Source: Bremia lactucae
Lineage: Eukaryota > Oomycota > Peronosporomycetes > Peronosporales > Peronosporaceae
Length of the DNA: 23,329 bases
Direction: 5' to 3'
Assembly: GCF_004359215.1 (NCBI RefSeq)
Contig: NC_090615.1
Coordinates: forward strand, 1,872,036 to 1,895,364
Shown piece after piece: positions 8,337 to 17,066 of this stretch. Under the pieces are notes generated by a model that ran no database searches, was not told the DNA's origin, and saw only the letters and a program-made list of their open reading frames with translations. A program made the position numbers and the translations under genes. Numbering within the stretch: the first letter of the stretch is position 1; every line of letters begins with the position of its first letter.

Positions 8337-10640
8337 TCATGGCATCATAGGCTTGAGTTTAAGCGTCAACAACATAATCAACAGGACTACAACCGTCAAG
8401 TGGACAACAACATGAAGGCTCACGGTCTTCAGTGCGAGGACTGCGCCACCAAATTGTATTGCGTACATAGCCAGGTCACTTGCAGTAGTTTGACCATCTT
8501 TAGAAAGACTCTCCACGGCGTCTTTAACATTGCATTTGCTGCTCTTTGTCTGCTTCTCGATAGGCGCAGCAGGAGAAATTTTCTCGAAGAGGTCTGGATG
8601 CGAATTTTTGGGACTTATCTTGGAGTCCATCTGAGTTTTTTTAACTCCACTCTCACGTGCGAGTAGCTTGGACTTAGCTGAGCTTAGGGATGATGGCTCA
8701 TTAATGTTATGCGGAATCTGAAAAAGCGTATTAGCAAGCTTTCCTTGAGCTGCTATCTGGTCAAGATCGGGCCTTGCTTTTATGACGCCGCCCATCCGAG
8801 AGATAACGAATGGCTGCTCTGCTGCTGCTTTTCCAGCGATACGCGCTGGAATGTCGCCTCTGAGATCCGTCTTGACCATTGTAATTACTTCGGCACCGTC
8901 GTACATCGCATTCGGGACAATCTTTATGCACCCAAAATGCAAAATCCCACGTACGATCGTGGGTTCTTTTACAGGACATAGCTCGGATAAATCAATGCTC
9001 TGCGCCACTACAATAATAGCGCCATCGGGCATCACACGCCAATGCGTAAGATTGCAAAAATCACGACCAGCAACGAAGAAGATGGATTTGTATTCGAGAT
9101 AGTCGATTGTGGTTTGTGCGTTCAAGGTTTTCAGCTTGATGCCACAAGCAAGTTGTGGATCTACGAGACTCCGCTTGGTAACATCGATCGCTTGTTCCCA
9201 TATGGCACGTGGATGATACGGCAAGTAGCCAACTCCTTTCGCTGCAGTCAGAGAGCCATCTAGCTTAGTGTAAGCCTTGACACCATCTTTTTTTTTAATA
9301 TAGTTCCATGATCTCTCGTCATTTATCTCGACCTCCATCCGTGCAATAGCACTTTCAATCAATTCACTATATTCTTCCGGAACAGCAGGATATCCCTCTT
9401 CGGGTGCTACACTCGAGTTGCATGATAAAACAGGATTGCCGTGATCTTGAGCATGATCTGATCGCGAATGAAAATTTCTTTTGACTTGAAGGCATTCTGT
9501 TCTCGACATGTCAACCACTGTAGCATTTGTGACGTGTTCCCACTGTCTAAAGGTTTCGTCATTATCCAAAGCCTCGAGAAGGTCACCGGTTAATGATGCC
9601 TGCATTCGCAACATACTGAACTGCAACGAGGGTGCATTTAAGGTCATTGTGTTGATGTATGTAAAGTTAACACCAGTATAATTGGCATTTGGGATCAACA
9701 CAGAACCAGCCATCCAGGCATTGACACGAAAAATTTGAGGCTCAAAATTCTTGACACTGTGGTCGCCTTTAGAATGTGCAGTCACGACAATAATCGATCC
9801 ATCTTGCAGCACACGCCAATGCATTAAACGGAATACTCTTGTAGTCATAGCAGGAAGGTCTGTCACGTACGTCAAGTGGTCCACCCACGTGTGTTCATTA
9901 AAAACGACCACACGTTGCGCAGTCAGCAGCTGCGGATCATATCTGTGTCGTTTTGATAGATCTAAAACAAATTGCAGCGCTTTGTGCGGGTGATGAGCGA
10001 TAGAGCAAACGCTCTTATAAGCCACAACCTTGGACGTATGACACATATACATCTTCACGTCTCGTTCTTCAGCCCGAAGTTGCCATCCATCGTCTCGAGC
10101 TATAGCCAATAACTCGCCCAAATATTGTTCCATCATGTCGTTCAATTCGTTGGGAGCGTCCACCCCCGAGATTTCTAGAGGCTCCGTCACGAACGAATTT
10201 ACATGCTTTGAGCGGCAAAAACGTGACACTTTATTGCTCGTGGAAGCGCGTGACACGAGCTGGCGACCTGGATTTGCGATCACTGCGGCAAGTGAGAGTG
10301 CATTAATCCAGCCGTCCGTGGTGCCCGACTGCTTAGCGGCTAAGTCATAGGTTTTTGAGGTCTTTGGATGCGAAATGCGGAAGCTATAAAAAATTTTGTC
10401 TTGTCTCACTTGGATATGACATCCTGTAAGCACAACAATGGCTTTGAACGTTGAATCGCCCTTGCGCTTGTAATCGAAGAGCACAGTGCCCTCAAGCGAG
10501 AAATAGCGTAGACGCCAGGATCGGCGTAAGCCCGTTTTTTTGTACAGGTGACCGACCTTGCGAAGAAAAACCATGCCGTTATCATTGGTGCTCGTATCTG
10601 AAATTGTCGGTGGCTGCGAAGTTGGTGTTTTATTGTGCAT
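8337..10640 (-). CDS. PH-START-START protein with C-terminal membrane anchor
   Basis: An intronless 767-residue frame from an ATG at 10640. Residues 24-120 form a PH domain (KVGHLYKKTGLRRSWRLRYF, closing with the Trp of DGWINALSLA), which binds phosphoinositides in many families. Two START-like lipid-binding domains follow: about 163-375, with FRLMHWRVLQDGSIIVV, and about 420-620, with the parallel FCNLTHWRVMPDGAIIVV. The repeated HWRV-DG-IIVV motif shows the two are related. A Ser/Lys-rich linker (625-720) leads to a hydrophobic stretch (about 735-757) ending KLKPMMP, suggesting a tail anchor with most of the protein in the cytosol. A role in lipid sensing or transfer at a membrane is inferred. 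Codon use and integrity look normal, unlike the transposons around it. An LTR-A fragment begins 60 bp upstream of the start. Confidence 0.85.
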   Translation of the reverse strand: MHNKTPTSQPPTISDTSTNDNGMVFLRKVGHLYKKTGLRRSWRLRYFSLEGTVLFDYKRKGDSTFKAIVVLTGCHIQVRQDKIFYSFRISHPKTSKTYDLAAKQSGTTDGWINALSLAAVIANPGRQLVSRASTSNKVSRFCRSKHVNSFVTEPLEISGVDAPNELNDMMEQYLGELLAIARDDGWQLRAEERDVKMYMCHTSKVVAYKSVCSIAHHPHKALQFVLDLSKRHRYDPQLLTAQRVVVFNEHTWVDHLTYVTDLPAMTTRVFRLMHWRVLQDGSIIVVTAHSKGDHSVKNFEPQIFRVNAWMAGSVLIPNANYTGVNFTYINTMTLNAPSLQFSMLRMQASLTGDLLEALDNDETFRQWEHVTNATVVDMSRTECLQVKRNFHSRSDHAQDHGNPVLSCNSSVAPEEGYPAVPEEYSELIESAIARMEVEINDERSWNYIKKKDGVKAYTKLDGSLTAAKGVGYLPYHPRAIWEQAIDVTKRSLVDPQLACGIKLKTLNAQTTIDYLEYKSIFFVAGRDFCNLTHWRVMPDGAIIVVAQSIDLSELCPVKEPTIVRGILHFGCIKIVPNAMYDGAEVITMVKTDLRGDIPARIAGKAAAEQPFVISRMGGVIKARPDLDQIAAQGKLANTLFQIPHNINEPSSLSSAKSKLLARESGVKKTQMDSKISPKNSHPDLFEKISPAAPIEKQTKSSKCNVKDAVESLSKDGQTTASDLAMYAIQFGGAVLALKTVSLHVVVHLTVVVLLIMLLTLKLKPMMP

Positions 10641-10699
10641 CAGGCTGGAGCTTAATGACTCAAAGAAGATTGTGCCCGTAATTAGTGGTATTGCGATAA
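10641..10699 (-). promoter_or_regulatory. Short leader/promoter region of the PH-START gene
   Basis: Only 59 bp separate the start codon from the LTR-A fragment at 10700. The minus strand carries GAGTCATTAAG about 11-21 nt before the ATG, a loose match to the TCATT core of oomycete initiator elements. Any promoter must either be very compact or use the LTR sequence. Confidence 0.3.
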
Positions 10700-10923
10700 T
10701 GCAGCGGGGAGTGTCGTCAGATTAAATTAACACTTAAAGATTGTTAATAGATATATTATCTAATAGGTAATTAAAATTGTGGGAATATTACTTTACATAG
10801 TAACATTCGAAAAGCTTATTCATTGATAGACATAGGCCTTTATGCCTACTTGCTCCGCGGTCCAGTCAGCACAGGACAAGCGCAAAGAGAGCGACAGAAT
10901 AGAATAGATTTTCTTACATGTTT
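10700..10923 (+). repeat. LTR-A fragment (5' part)
   Basis: The segment starts TGCAGCGGGG and follows the LTR-A sequence at 216 onward with many substitutions to about position 447 of that copy. It stops where an LTR-B begins. It is older or more diverged than the LTR-A copies at 216 and 18133. Confidence 0.6.
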
Positions 10924-11508
10924 TGTAACGGACTAAAGCTGCCCTTATGTTCCACAGTCCCCGTAAAGTACACTTGGTGAAACGGGCTAAAGTTGCCCTA
11001 ATGTTACAGTCCCCGTTAAGTACACTTGGTGTACTTAAGGGGATGGTCAATTACTAAATAATAGTAATTAGACCCAGCACTCGGGTGTGGTGCACATTTG
11101 TGACCAACCCTTGTGTATGTGATGCACATGGGTGCATTCACATTAGGAGGGATGACGCCCAGCGTCATCCGTTATGCGAAATATCTGGAAAGATATTCTC
11201 GCAATACATATTAAGTGCTATCTACAGAGATGACATTTTGATTGGTAAAAATAGGTATGTGTATTTAATTCTATTAAATATAAATTAGTCTGAAAACTAC
11301 TTCCTACTTGGTAAGTGCGCACGAGGAGACGGATTACCGCTCCCGTGACGACACTTAACCAGAGTACTAAGTGTGTTGGGTGAGGTTGCTTACGCGCCCA
11401 CCACAACTAACTCACTGCACGCAAGAGAAGCAGGTTAAACCGCTTCCTCGCTGTGCTAGGGTGTGTGTCTAAGTAGAGCGTGGCCGCATTACGACGTGCC
11501 CGCCTACA
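10924..11508 (+). repeat. LTR-B without internal region, with duplicated 5' end
   Basis: A full LTR-B runs 10978-11508 (TGAAACGGGC to CCTACA, 531 bp). No gag or polypurine tract adjoins it, so it is a solo LTR or a recombinant. The 54 bp before it (10924-10977) are a second, diverged copy of the same LTR start (TGTAACGGAC), in direct tandem. No target-site duplication is evident. Confidence 0.7.
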
Positions 11509-11655
11509 GATATAGAGGCCTATATTTACCAATGACTATGCTTTTTGAATGTTGCTATGTGAAGTAATATTCTCAAAATATTCTCTACCTTTTAGATAAT
11601 AAATTTATGAACAACCTTAAGTATTAATTTATATGTAACGATACACCCCGTTACA
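11509..11655 (-). repeat. LTR-A fragment, inverted
   Basis: It aligns with 18434-18579 and ends with the LTR-A terminus CCCCGTTACA at 11655. Together with the plus-strand LTR-A fragment at 10700-10923 it flanks the LTR-B in inverted orientation. Confidence 0.65.
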
Positions 11656-11985
11656 CCACAAGTCACGCTATTCGAGCACCATCTAAATTTTGAGCTTTCA
11701 AGCGTGGAAGTTGTTTCTATCGATTTTTTGATTGCTAAGAGATTTCATGGAGGCCGAGTTGAACGAGCTTTGGCTCATAACCTGAAGCAAAGAGCACTTG
11801 GGTAGTAGGATGCAAATTGCAAAGTAAACATATTTGGTCAATCATTACCTAGGAAGCTTCTTGAAGCATCTTGGCTGAACGAGACGTAATCTTAACATCA
11901 AATAACACTTCAAATGTTATGCCTATAAGTTTTAAATCAAAATGAAGATTTCAATGTATATCTTGAATTCAAAATTAATTTTACG
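11656..11985. other. Intergenic, no gene seen
   Basis: AT-rich sequence between the LTR-A relic and the stop codon of the ITFG2-like gene; it should hold that gene's 3' UTR. No frame or repeat could be assigned. Confidence 0.5.
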
Positions 11986-13910
11986 TTAATTTTTAATCTC
12001 GATTGCTACCATCGACTTAATTAGCTCATAAACAGTCGGTATTTTATATTTTGCGGGCTCTTTAAATTCTGGAAAGGTATCGTGAAGCTTCTTCCAAAGT
12101 AGTTTGCGTTTCTCGGGGGTGTCCATGTGAGCAAATACAGCACTTTCCTTCACTTTGTCCGCCTGTCAGAAGACGATCGCAGAGTTGCCAATGTTTATAA
12201 AAACAATTAAAATCAATCAAGATCAGAAGTACCAGATCTGCGTCTTCGAGTCCTCGCATCAATGTTTCTTGCACGTTGCGGTAAATGAAAATAATGCCAG
12301 ACGTGCTTATCCCAATAATCGTGGGATCAACGCGAGCAGTCGAATCCTGGAAATTTACTGACGATGTATTATTGTTTGTTGTTTTAGGTTTGCTAGTATA
12401 AATCAAACACAAGCTTACCACAAATAATTGAACAACTGGGCAATAGCATGCGAAAGTGCACCAGTCGTCGTTCGCTTTGAATTGCATACACTTGACCACT
12501 CCAAGTGCACACGACAATCTTTACGTAAAGCATTAATAGTAACCCAAGCAAAAGTTCAAGCCATTTTAGTCCGTACCGCATCCTGACGACCTCCACCACG
12601 TGCTGTCATCTCAAGTTTGCCAGCATTAACAATCGCCTCAGGCACCTTCAAAAAGGATGCCAAGGAGTTTCAACCCGTTTAGCATTATATTGCTGGTACC
12701 ATTTCAATCCATTTCATACCTGAAAATCCCACTGCTTTTGTCCAGAAGACGAAAATAACGAAACAAGGCCATTGATCGATACGAGCGCAGTCAATCCTTT
12801 GACCATTTCCAGCTCAATCCCACCCACGACAAATGTAATGCCGCTGCTGTCAAACTGCGGACCATTCCAACGCGACGTAGTGCGAGTGTCATCGGAATGA
12901 ATCTTATCAATTTGAAAGATGTCACCAGAAAAGCATCGAGCTAAAAGTCGAGCTGGGGCATCTATGGCAGCGGGAAGCGCAATCAAGGACTCGATCTCAA
13001 CACTTATTTCTACTTTTGCGACCTGAGAGTACTCAAGCTAGACAGCATTGGTGAGTACTACATACTGAGCATAATAGAAGTTATACATGAACCTCATCGC
13101 GGTCGGTATGATTCGGATTAAGCCTGTAGAAAAGCACACGCCCATCACGTGTTGCAATGATGAGCTCATTGTTCGAGTGCATCATGTCACATATATTTAG
13201 TGCAACATTCTTTTAAGTAACAGAAACAAGTATACATCACTTAGTATACGCCCAGCAAACTAAATAAAACATCATTTGTGTCTCACAAACTCGGAACGTA
13301 GTGGCAACCCTTCAGCGCCGTCTACAACGCTAAACACGAAGCACTTTGCCTCTGCTATCGCTACTATTATTCGACAATGCTCCTTGGTCTGCAAATAGAA
13401 TTATTGACGACTTATGAAGAGTCACGACATCAAGAAAAAAAATTACGTCTTTAACGACGCCAAAGTCGAGGCAAATGGACGTCACGGATCCATTCACCTC
13501 GCAGACCCTCCACTGCGTCAAGTAATCTTCCTCAATCTAAAGTAGCCACAGTCGTCTAGTGCATTAATACATTTGACGGAATCGTGAATTTTGCGCACTT
13601 TGAAAATTGTAACTTTGCCCGTGAGTGAGCCAAACACCAGCTCTGACGCTCCGTCGCCATCCACGTCGCCTACTGCGAACGCATTTGCCATGACTTTACC
13701 ATCCAGTTGCGCTGTATACGTCGGTGTAAGCTCTAGCTACAGAAACGCCATGTTAGCTCCGGCGAACCGATTTGAAATATTCCGCATACTTGTCCGTGCA
13801 TAGATCACCTCCTCTGTGACAAAAGGCACAATCGGCAATTTAGAATATATTTAACAATCAGTCAAATTTAATATTTTTACAGATGCGTTCCGCAAATCCT
13901 TGAAATTCAT
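11986..13910 (-). CDS. ITFG2-like FG-GAP/beta-propeller protein, ten exons
   Basis: Exons chosen by GT-AG sites and homology are 13736-13599, 13536-13447, 13388-13287, 13209-13087, 13022-12720, 12645-12577, 12518-12419, 12357-12233 and 12162-11986 (TAA 11988-11986), plus a first exon. The eight introns between these are 58-77 nt, phase 0 except 12358-12418. The exons join without a stop into about 420 residues, close to animal ITFG2 (about 450). Matching blocks in order: AVGDVDGDGASELVFGSLTG (FG-GAP, Ca-binding-type DxDGDG), NELIIATRDGRVLFYRL, IVVCTWSGQVYAI and TIIGISTSGIIFIYRNV. In animals ITFG2 is a KICSTOR subunit restraining mTORC1; the role here is inferred. The start is uncertain: ATG 13910 with a 144-nt intron (13880-13737), or exon 13850-13809, which fits better by sequence but opens with ATA, or the internal ATG at 13691. 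Confidence 0.65.
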
Positions 13911-14310
13911 ACTAGAAATCAAATATGTTCAAATAGTACAAAAATCGCTATTCATCAATTATTTTAGCTTTATTATGCAGCCGCTTACCGCATATTTGAG
14001 ACGTCTGCATGAGCTCATAAATGTATACCGCCGCAGCGTTGTATTCTGAGATTAAACGAGCCACCGAATAGCATAGCCATATAAAGCATACATCCAACGG
14101 CTCTCTCTACCTATAATCTGGCCTAGACTCGCATTGGCCGTAAGTTAAAACCCTCCAGGAAGGCTCAACTATTGCCGAAATTTCGTGCCACATACCCGAG
14201 CGTCCAAGAAGACCTGCTAAAGGAAAGAAGCAGAGGACTTCCGCGAAAGCGGACGGCGCAAGGAGCACAAATACAACTGCTTCGAGTGACTGCAGTCATT
14301 CTTTGTAGTA
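13911..14310. promoter_or_regulatory. Shared upstream region of two divergent genes
   Basis: The ITFG2-like gene (minus) and the KIX-like/LRR gene (plus) are divergent with about 400 bp between start codons. No third gene is visible; a 64-codon frame at 14172-14363 overlaps the LRR start and lacks recognisable features. Both promoters should lie here. Confidence 0.45.
14296..14303 (+). promoter_or_regulatory. Candidate initiator element of the LRR gene
   Basis: TCATTCTT matches the TCATTYY core of the oomycete initiator described for Phytophthora genes. It is only 8-15 nt before the ATG, giving a very short leader if used. TTTGTAG just after it could instead be a splice acceptor. Confidence 0.25.
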
Positions 14311-15939
14311 ATGACCGATATTGCCGCGTTACTTGTGCCACCGCAAGACATTCACCCCAATAACGCCGTGTTCGCCACGCAGAGCCTGCCGCGCCCACTT
14401 ACATGGCAACGACGCGAACACATGATGCATCGCCGTACGATCCTCACGCGCATTGGTCAGCTGCTAGTACGGAAGACGCATCGGGTGCTTAGTGAGCCGA
14501 ATTGTGCCACATCAACTGGAGGCGTGGACGTTCACAAGACGTGGATAGTAGCCCGCAAACTCGAAGTCTTGATGTTTCTCCAATCGGCGTCGTTGCTTGA
14601 GTATATCAATATGGACAGTCTCACACGCCGCGTCCAAGCTTTAACGGCTCGTATTGTGAATAAAAAGATTCGCCGGGCAACGACTATTAGTTCGCCAGCT
14701 AGTGCAACCACAGAAGGACCGCTCAATACGAACCACGTGGTTGCATCAGCGTGCTGTGCGCCATCATTGTCGCCTGTAAGGCACCGCGCTCCTCCGAATT
14801 GGCATAAGCGCAGTATTGTTTATGGCGTTGACAGTGGGAAGGTATCAAAACGTCATCGTGTTTTGTCGCTACCAAACGACGAGCTCTGGTTGAAAAACAT
14901 CGAGTTTCAAGCATTGGGATCGCTTTTATTTTGTGGATACGAAGAATTGAATCGGATTATCTGGAGCTTTGTGGACGGAGTGCAAATTATGCGCTTACGT
15001 AGTGTCTGTCGCTCAGCAAAAGTCTTGACGCCGCTGTTTGTAACGTCGCTTCAATTGAGCTGTAATGCCGTTCAACAGGCCCTTGCCACGCGCATCGATG
15101 GAAATGCATGTATTTTACGTGAATGTATCCATCTCCGTCACTTGGAAATTGTATCGTTAGCAGCTGGCATGACGTTTGGAAAGCTCTCGATGCGTGCAAC
15201 GAATTGTCCGCAGCGATTTGTTGTGACACATGATGATCATGAGCAGATTGTGTTGTCGCTTGCGGAACAGATGCGTTTAAATACATTTGTGGGTCTCTCG
15301 CGGTTGAGTCACACGTGTTTATTTACGAATGAAGAGGCGAATGGCGAAGCGGATGTGTTGCTAAATACGTTGATGCTTGGGTGCTGTCCAAATATTGAAG
15401 AGTTGTGTCTCCCTGGAAACAGTTTTGGCGACTACGGAGCCACGAAAGTGGCTGAATTGCTGTGGTCCCAAGTCTGTCCAAAGCTGACGAGATTGGATCT
15501 ACGTCGCAATTTTATTGGCGAAGATGGCATACGGATTTTGTGCCATGCTCTCGCAGATGGGTGTGCGCCAAATCTCGCCGAGCTTTGTCTTGGTGGCAAT
15601 ACAATAACCGACTCGAGTTTTCACCACATTTTGTTCGCGATGGAGAGCCGACAAATGCGTTGTTTGCGTTTCTTGGGTGTTGAAATGAATTACTTGACGG
15701 CAAAGAGCATGGAAATGCTAGGACGTACAGTTGGTAAATTAGTGTGTCCTGCTCTGACGCAGATTTCGTATAGTGACAATAGTGTGGATAATGACGCTGC
15801 GAAGAGGCTTCTCACGACGGCCATATATCGAGAACGTGTGTTGCGTGCGTCGAAGGAATCTAATTTTATTTGTGATAGTATTACTAGTGAAGACGAAAGC
15901 TCAAGTAATGAGCCCCTTTTAAGTGACGAAGGTGTTTGA
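14311..15939 (+). CDS. KIX-like/leucine-rich-repeat protein
   Basis: An intact, intronless 542-residue frame from ATG 14311. Residues about 31-118 (TWQRREHMMHRRTILTRIGQ, then ARKLEVLMFLQSASLLEYIN) have the spacing of a KIX domain, a three-helix module that binds activation domains of transcription factors; this is a by-eye match. Residues 120-185 are a basic, Ser-rich linker. Residues about 208-240 (ELNRIIWSFVDGVQIMRLRS, VCRSAK) resemble an F-box-type helix pair. Residues about 355-500 hold RNase-inhibitor-type leucine-rich repeats at a 28-30 residue period: NIEELCLPGNSFGDYGATKV, KLTRLDLRRNFIGEDGIRIL, NLAELCLGGNTITDSSF. The end is acidic and Ser-rich. No signal peptide or RXLR-type motif is visible, so an intracellular host protein is more likely than a secreted effector. 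Confidence 0.75.
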   Translation: MTDIAALLVPPQDIHPNNAVFATQSLPRPLTWQRREHMMHRRTILTRIGQLLVRKTHRVLSEPNCATSTGGVDVHKTWIVARKLEVLMFLQSASLLEYINMDSLTRRVQALTARIVNKKIRRATTISSPASATTEGPLNTNHVVASACCAPSLSPVRHRAPPNWHKRSIVYGVDSGKVSKRHRVLSLPNDELWLKNIEFQALGSLLFCGYEELNRIIWSFVDGVQIMRLRSVCRSAKVLTPLFVTSLQLSCNAVQQALATRIDGNACILRECIHLRHLEIVSLAAGMTFGKLSMRATNCPQRFVVTHDDHEQIVLSLAEQMRLNTFVGLSRLSHTCLFTNEEANGEADVLLNTLMLGCCPNIEELCLPGNSFGDYGATKVAELLWSQVCPKLTRLDLRRNFIGEDGIRILCHALADGCAPNLAELCLGGNTITDSSFHHILFAMESRQMRCLRFLGVEMNYLTAKSMEMLGRTVGKLVCPALTQISYSDNSVDNDAAKRLLTTAIYRERVLRASKESNFICDSITSEDESSSNEPLLSDEGV

Positions 15940-16242
15940 TGAGTGTTTTAAGGAAGAGTTAAGTTAAGATACAAGACGACAAGTGTTGATTATAATGTTA
16001 AGCATTGTGATTTCTTACAATCATTGAGTCGCACGAGGTGTCTTGATTCTGTAGATCAAAACACTCAAAAGATTATAAAACAGTGTGTTGTTTAAAATTA
16101 TCAAAAATTGACGTTTAAACTATTAACAAAATGTCTAAGAAAAGGATTATTTTTAGTATTTCTTAATTTAAAAAGAATTTTAACTGAACTTATTTTCTTT
16201 GGTCTGTGGATAGTTGGAAGCATAGGGTGCGTGAAACAGAGC
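15940..16242. other. Intergenic, no gene seen
   Basis: AT-rich 3' flank of the LRR gene up to the LTR-A relic. No frame, RNA gene or repeat could be assigned. Confidence 0.5.
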
Positions 16243-16325
16243 ACTGCCAACTTGTACTGCTTCAGTACAAGTCCACTACGCACTGCTTCAGTGCGAGTGG
16301 TGCCTCACGTCACCTCACGTACAGT
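16243..16325 (-). repeat. LTR-A 3'-end fragment
   Basis: The minus strand matches the last part of LTR-A (compare 18235-18140), including two adjacent hairpins with the same CTT loop: ACTTGTACTG/CAGTACAAGT at 16250-16272 and CGCACTG/CAGTGCG at 16279-16295. Both are more perfect here than in the 18133 LTR. Confidence 0.6.
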
Positions 16326-17066
16326 TTAACATTACCTATTTGAAGAGCTTTCTCCTCAAGTGCGTGGGGGCTTATTTCCTCAACGTCTTCCGACTGTGAT
16401 TGCGCTATCACTATCGGGTCTTCTACGGTCGACTCTCTACTTGACCTAGGATCATCGAGTTGTCCCTTTTAAACAACCGGTATATTCCTTGAATGTCGCC
16501 CGCAAGGCGTACATTCGTGTCTCAATCCACTCGTCTTATTCGAGTGGTGGACCTCCGGCGCTGCCTGTGCATTCGCACAACCGCCACCAGCTATATCCAC
16601 AGTGTGATGAGGCATCATACTGTGACATTGTGCAGTTTTACTAACGACCGTGCCACAAGTGAGGCCATCGAACTCTCTCGTAGTACATTCACACGCTTTT
16701 GACGCTTCAAGACGTTCATCAGATGGCCATCTGATACAAAAGCGGCAAGTATCTTTGTGGATTGATGCTGATTCATGGCTCATACCTTCTGAGCCAAGGT
16801 AAATCTAGGATGACATCAAATTTGACATACAAATCCAGTACGATGAAATCATAATCGTACGGTAGATATTTTAGCGTGTGCTGAAATATCACTACGCGTT
16901 TATTACTGTTTTCGATGCGCCTGTCGCTAGACGCAACGTCATCGTCGTTGGAAGGATGTCGCGCTCAACATATTTGAGCCTACGACCTTCTAGCGACTGG
17001 CGACAAATAAGGTTATTCGACACTTCACAGTCCACTAGGCCGTTATGTGACAAATCATTTGTCACT
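16326..17066 (-). pseudogene. Gypsy protease and decayed downstream sequence
   Basis: The frame 17077-16892 shows GLVDCEVSNN, then RRQSLEGRRLKYVE-type sequence and MTLRLATGAS. In related elements the active site reads D-C-G-A-S; here Gly-Ala is replaced, leaving DCEV at 17032-17021, which should abolish activity. A remnant resembling FDVILGLPWL lies near 16830-16800 and is broken by frameshifts. The rest to 16326 has only short frames (the longest 16783-16469) without recognised domains. Confidence 0.6.

Noticed and set aside
13737..13751. ATG followed four codons later by TAG in the frame of the ITFG2-like gene, suggesting a nonsense mutation
   Set aside because: TTTCTGTAG with an upstream CTAAC is better read as an intron end; the TAG then lies in the intron.
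14172..14363. A 63-residue basic frame overlapping the LRR start
   Set aside because: No motif or homology is visible and it overlaps a clearly better gene; at most it is an upstream frame.
14311..15939. Secreted RXLR-type effector
   Set aside because: There is no N-terminal signal peptide and no RXLR-EER motif; the domains are those of an intracellular protein.
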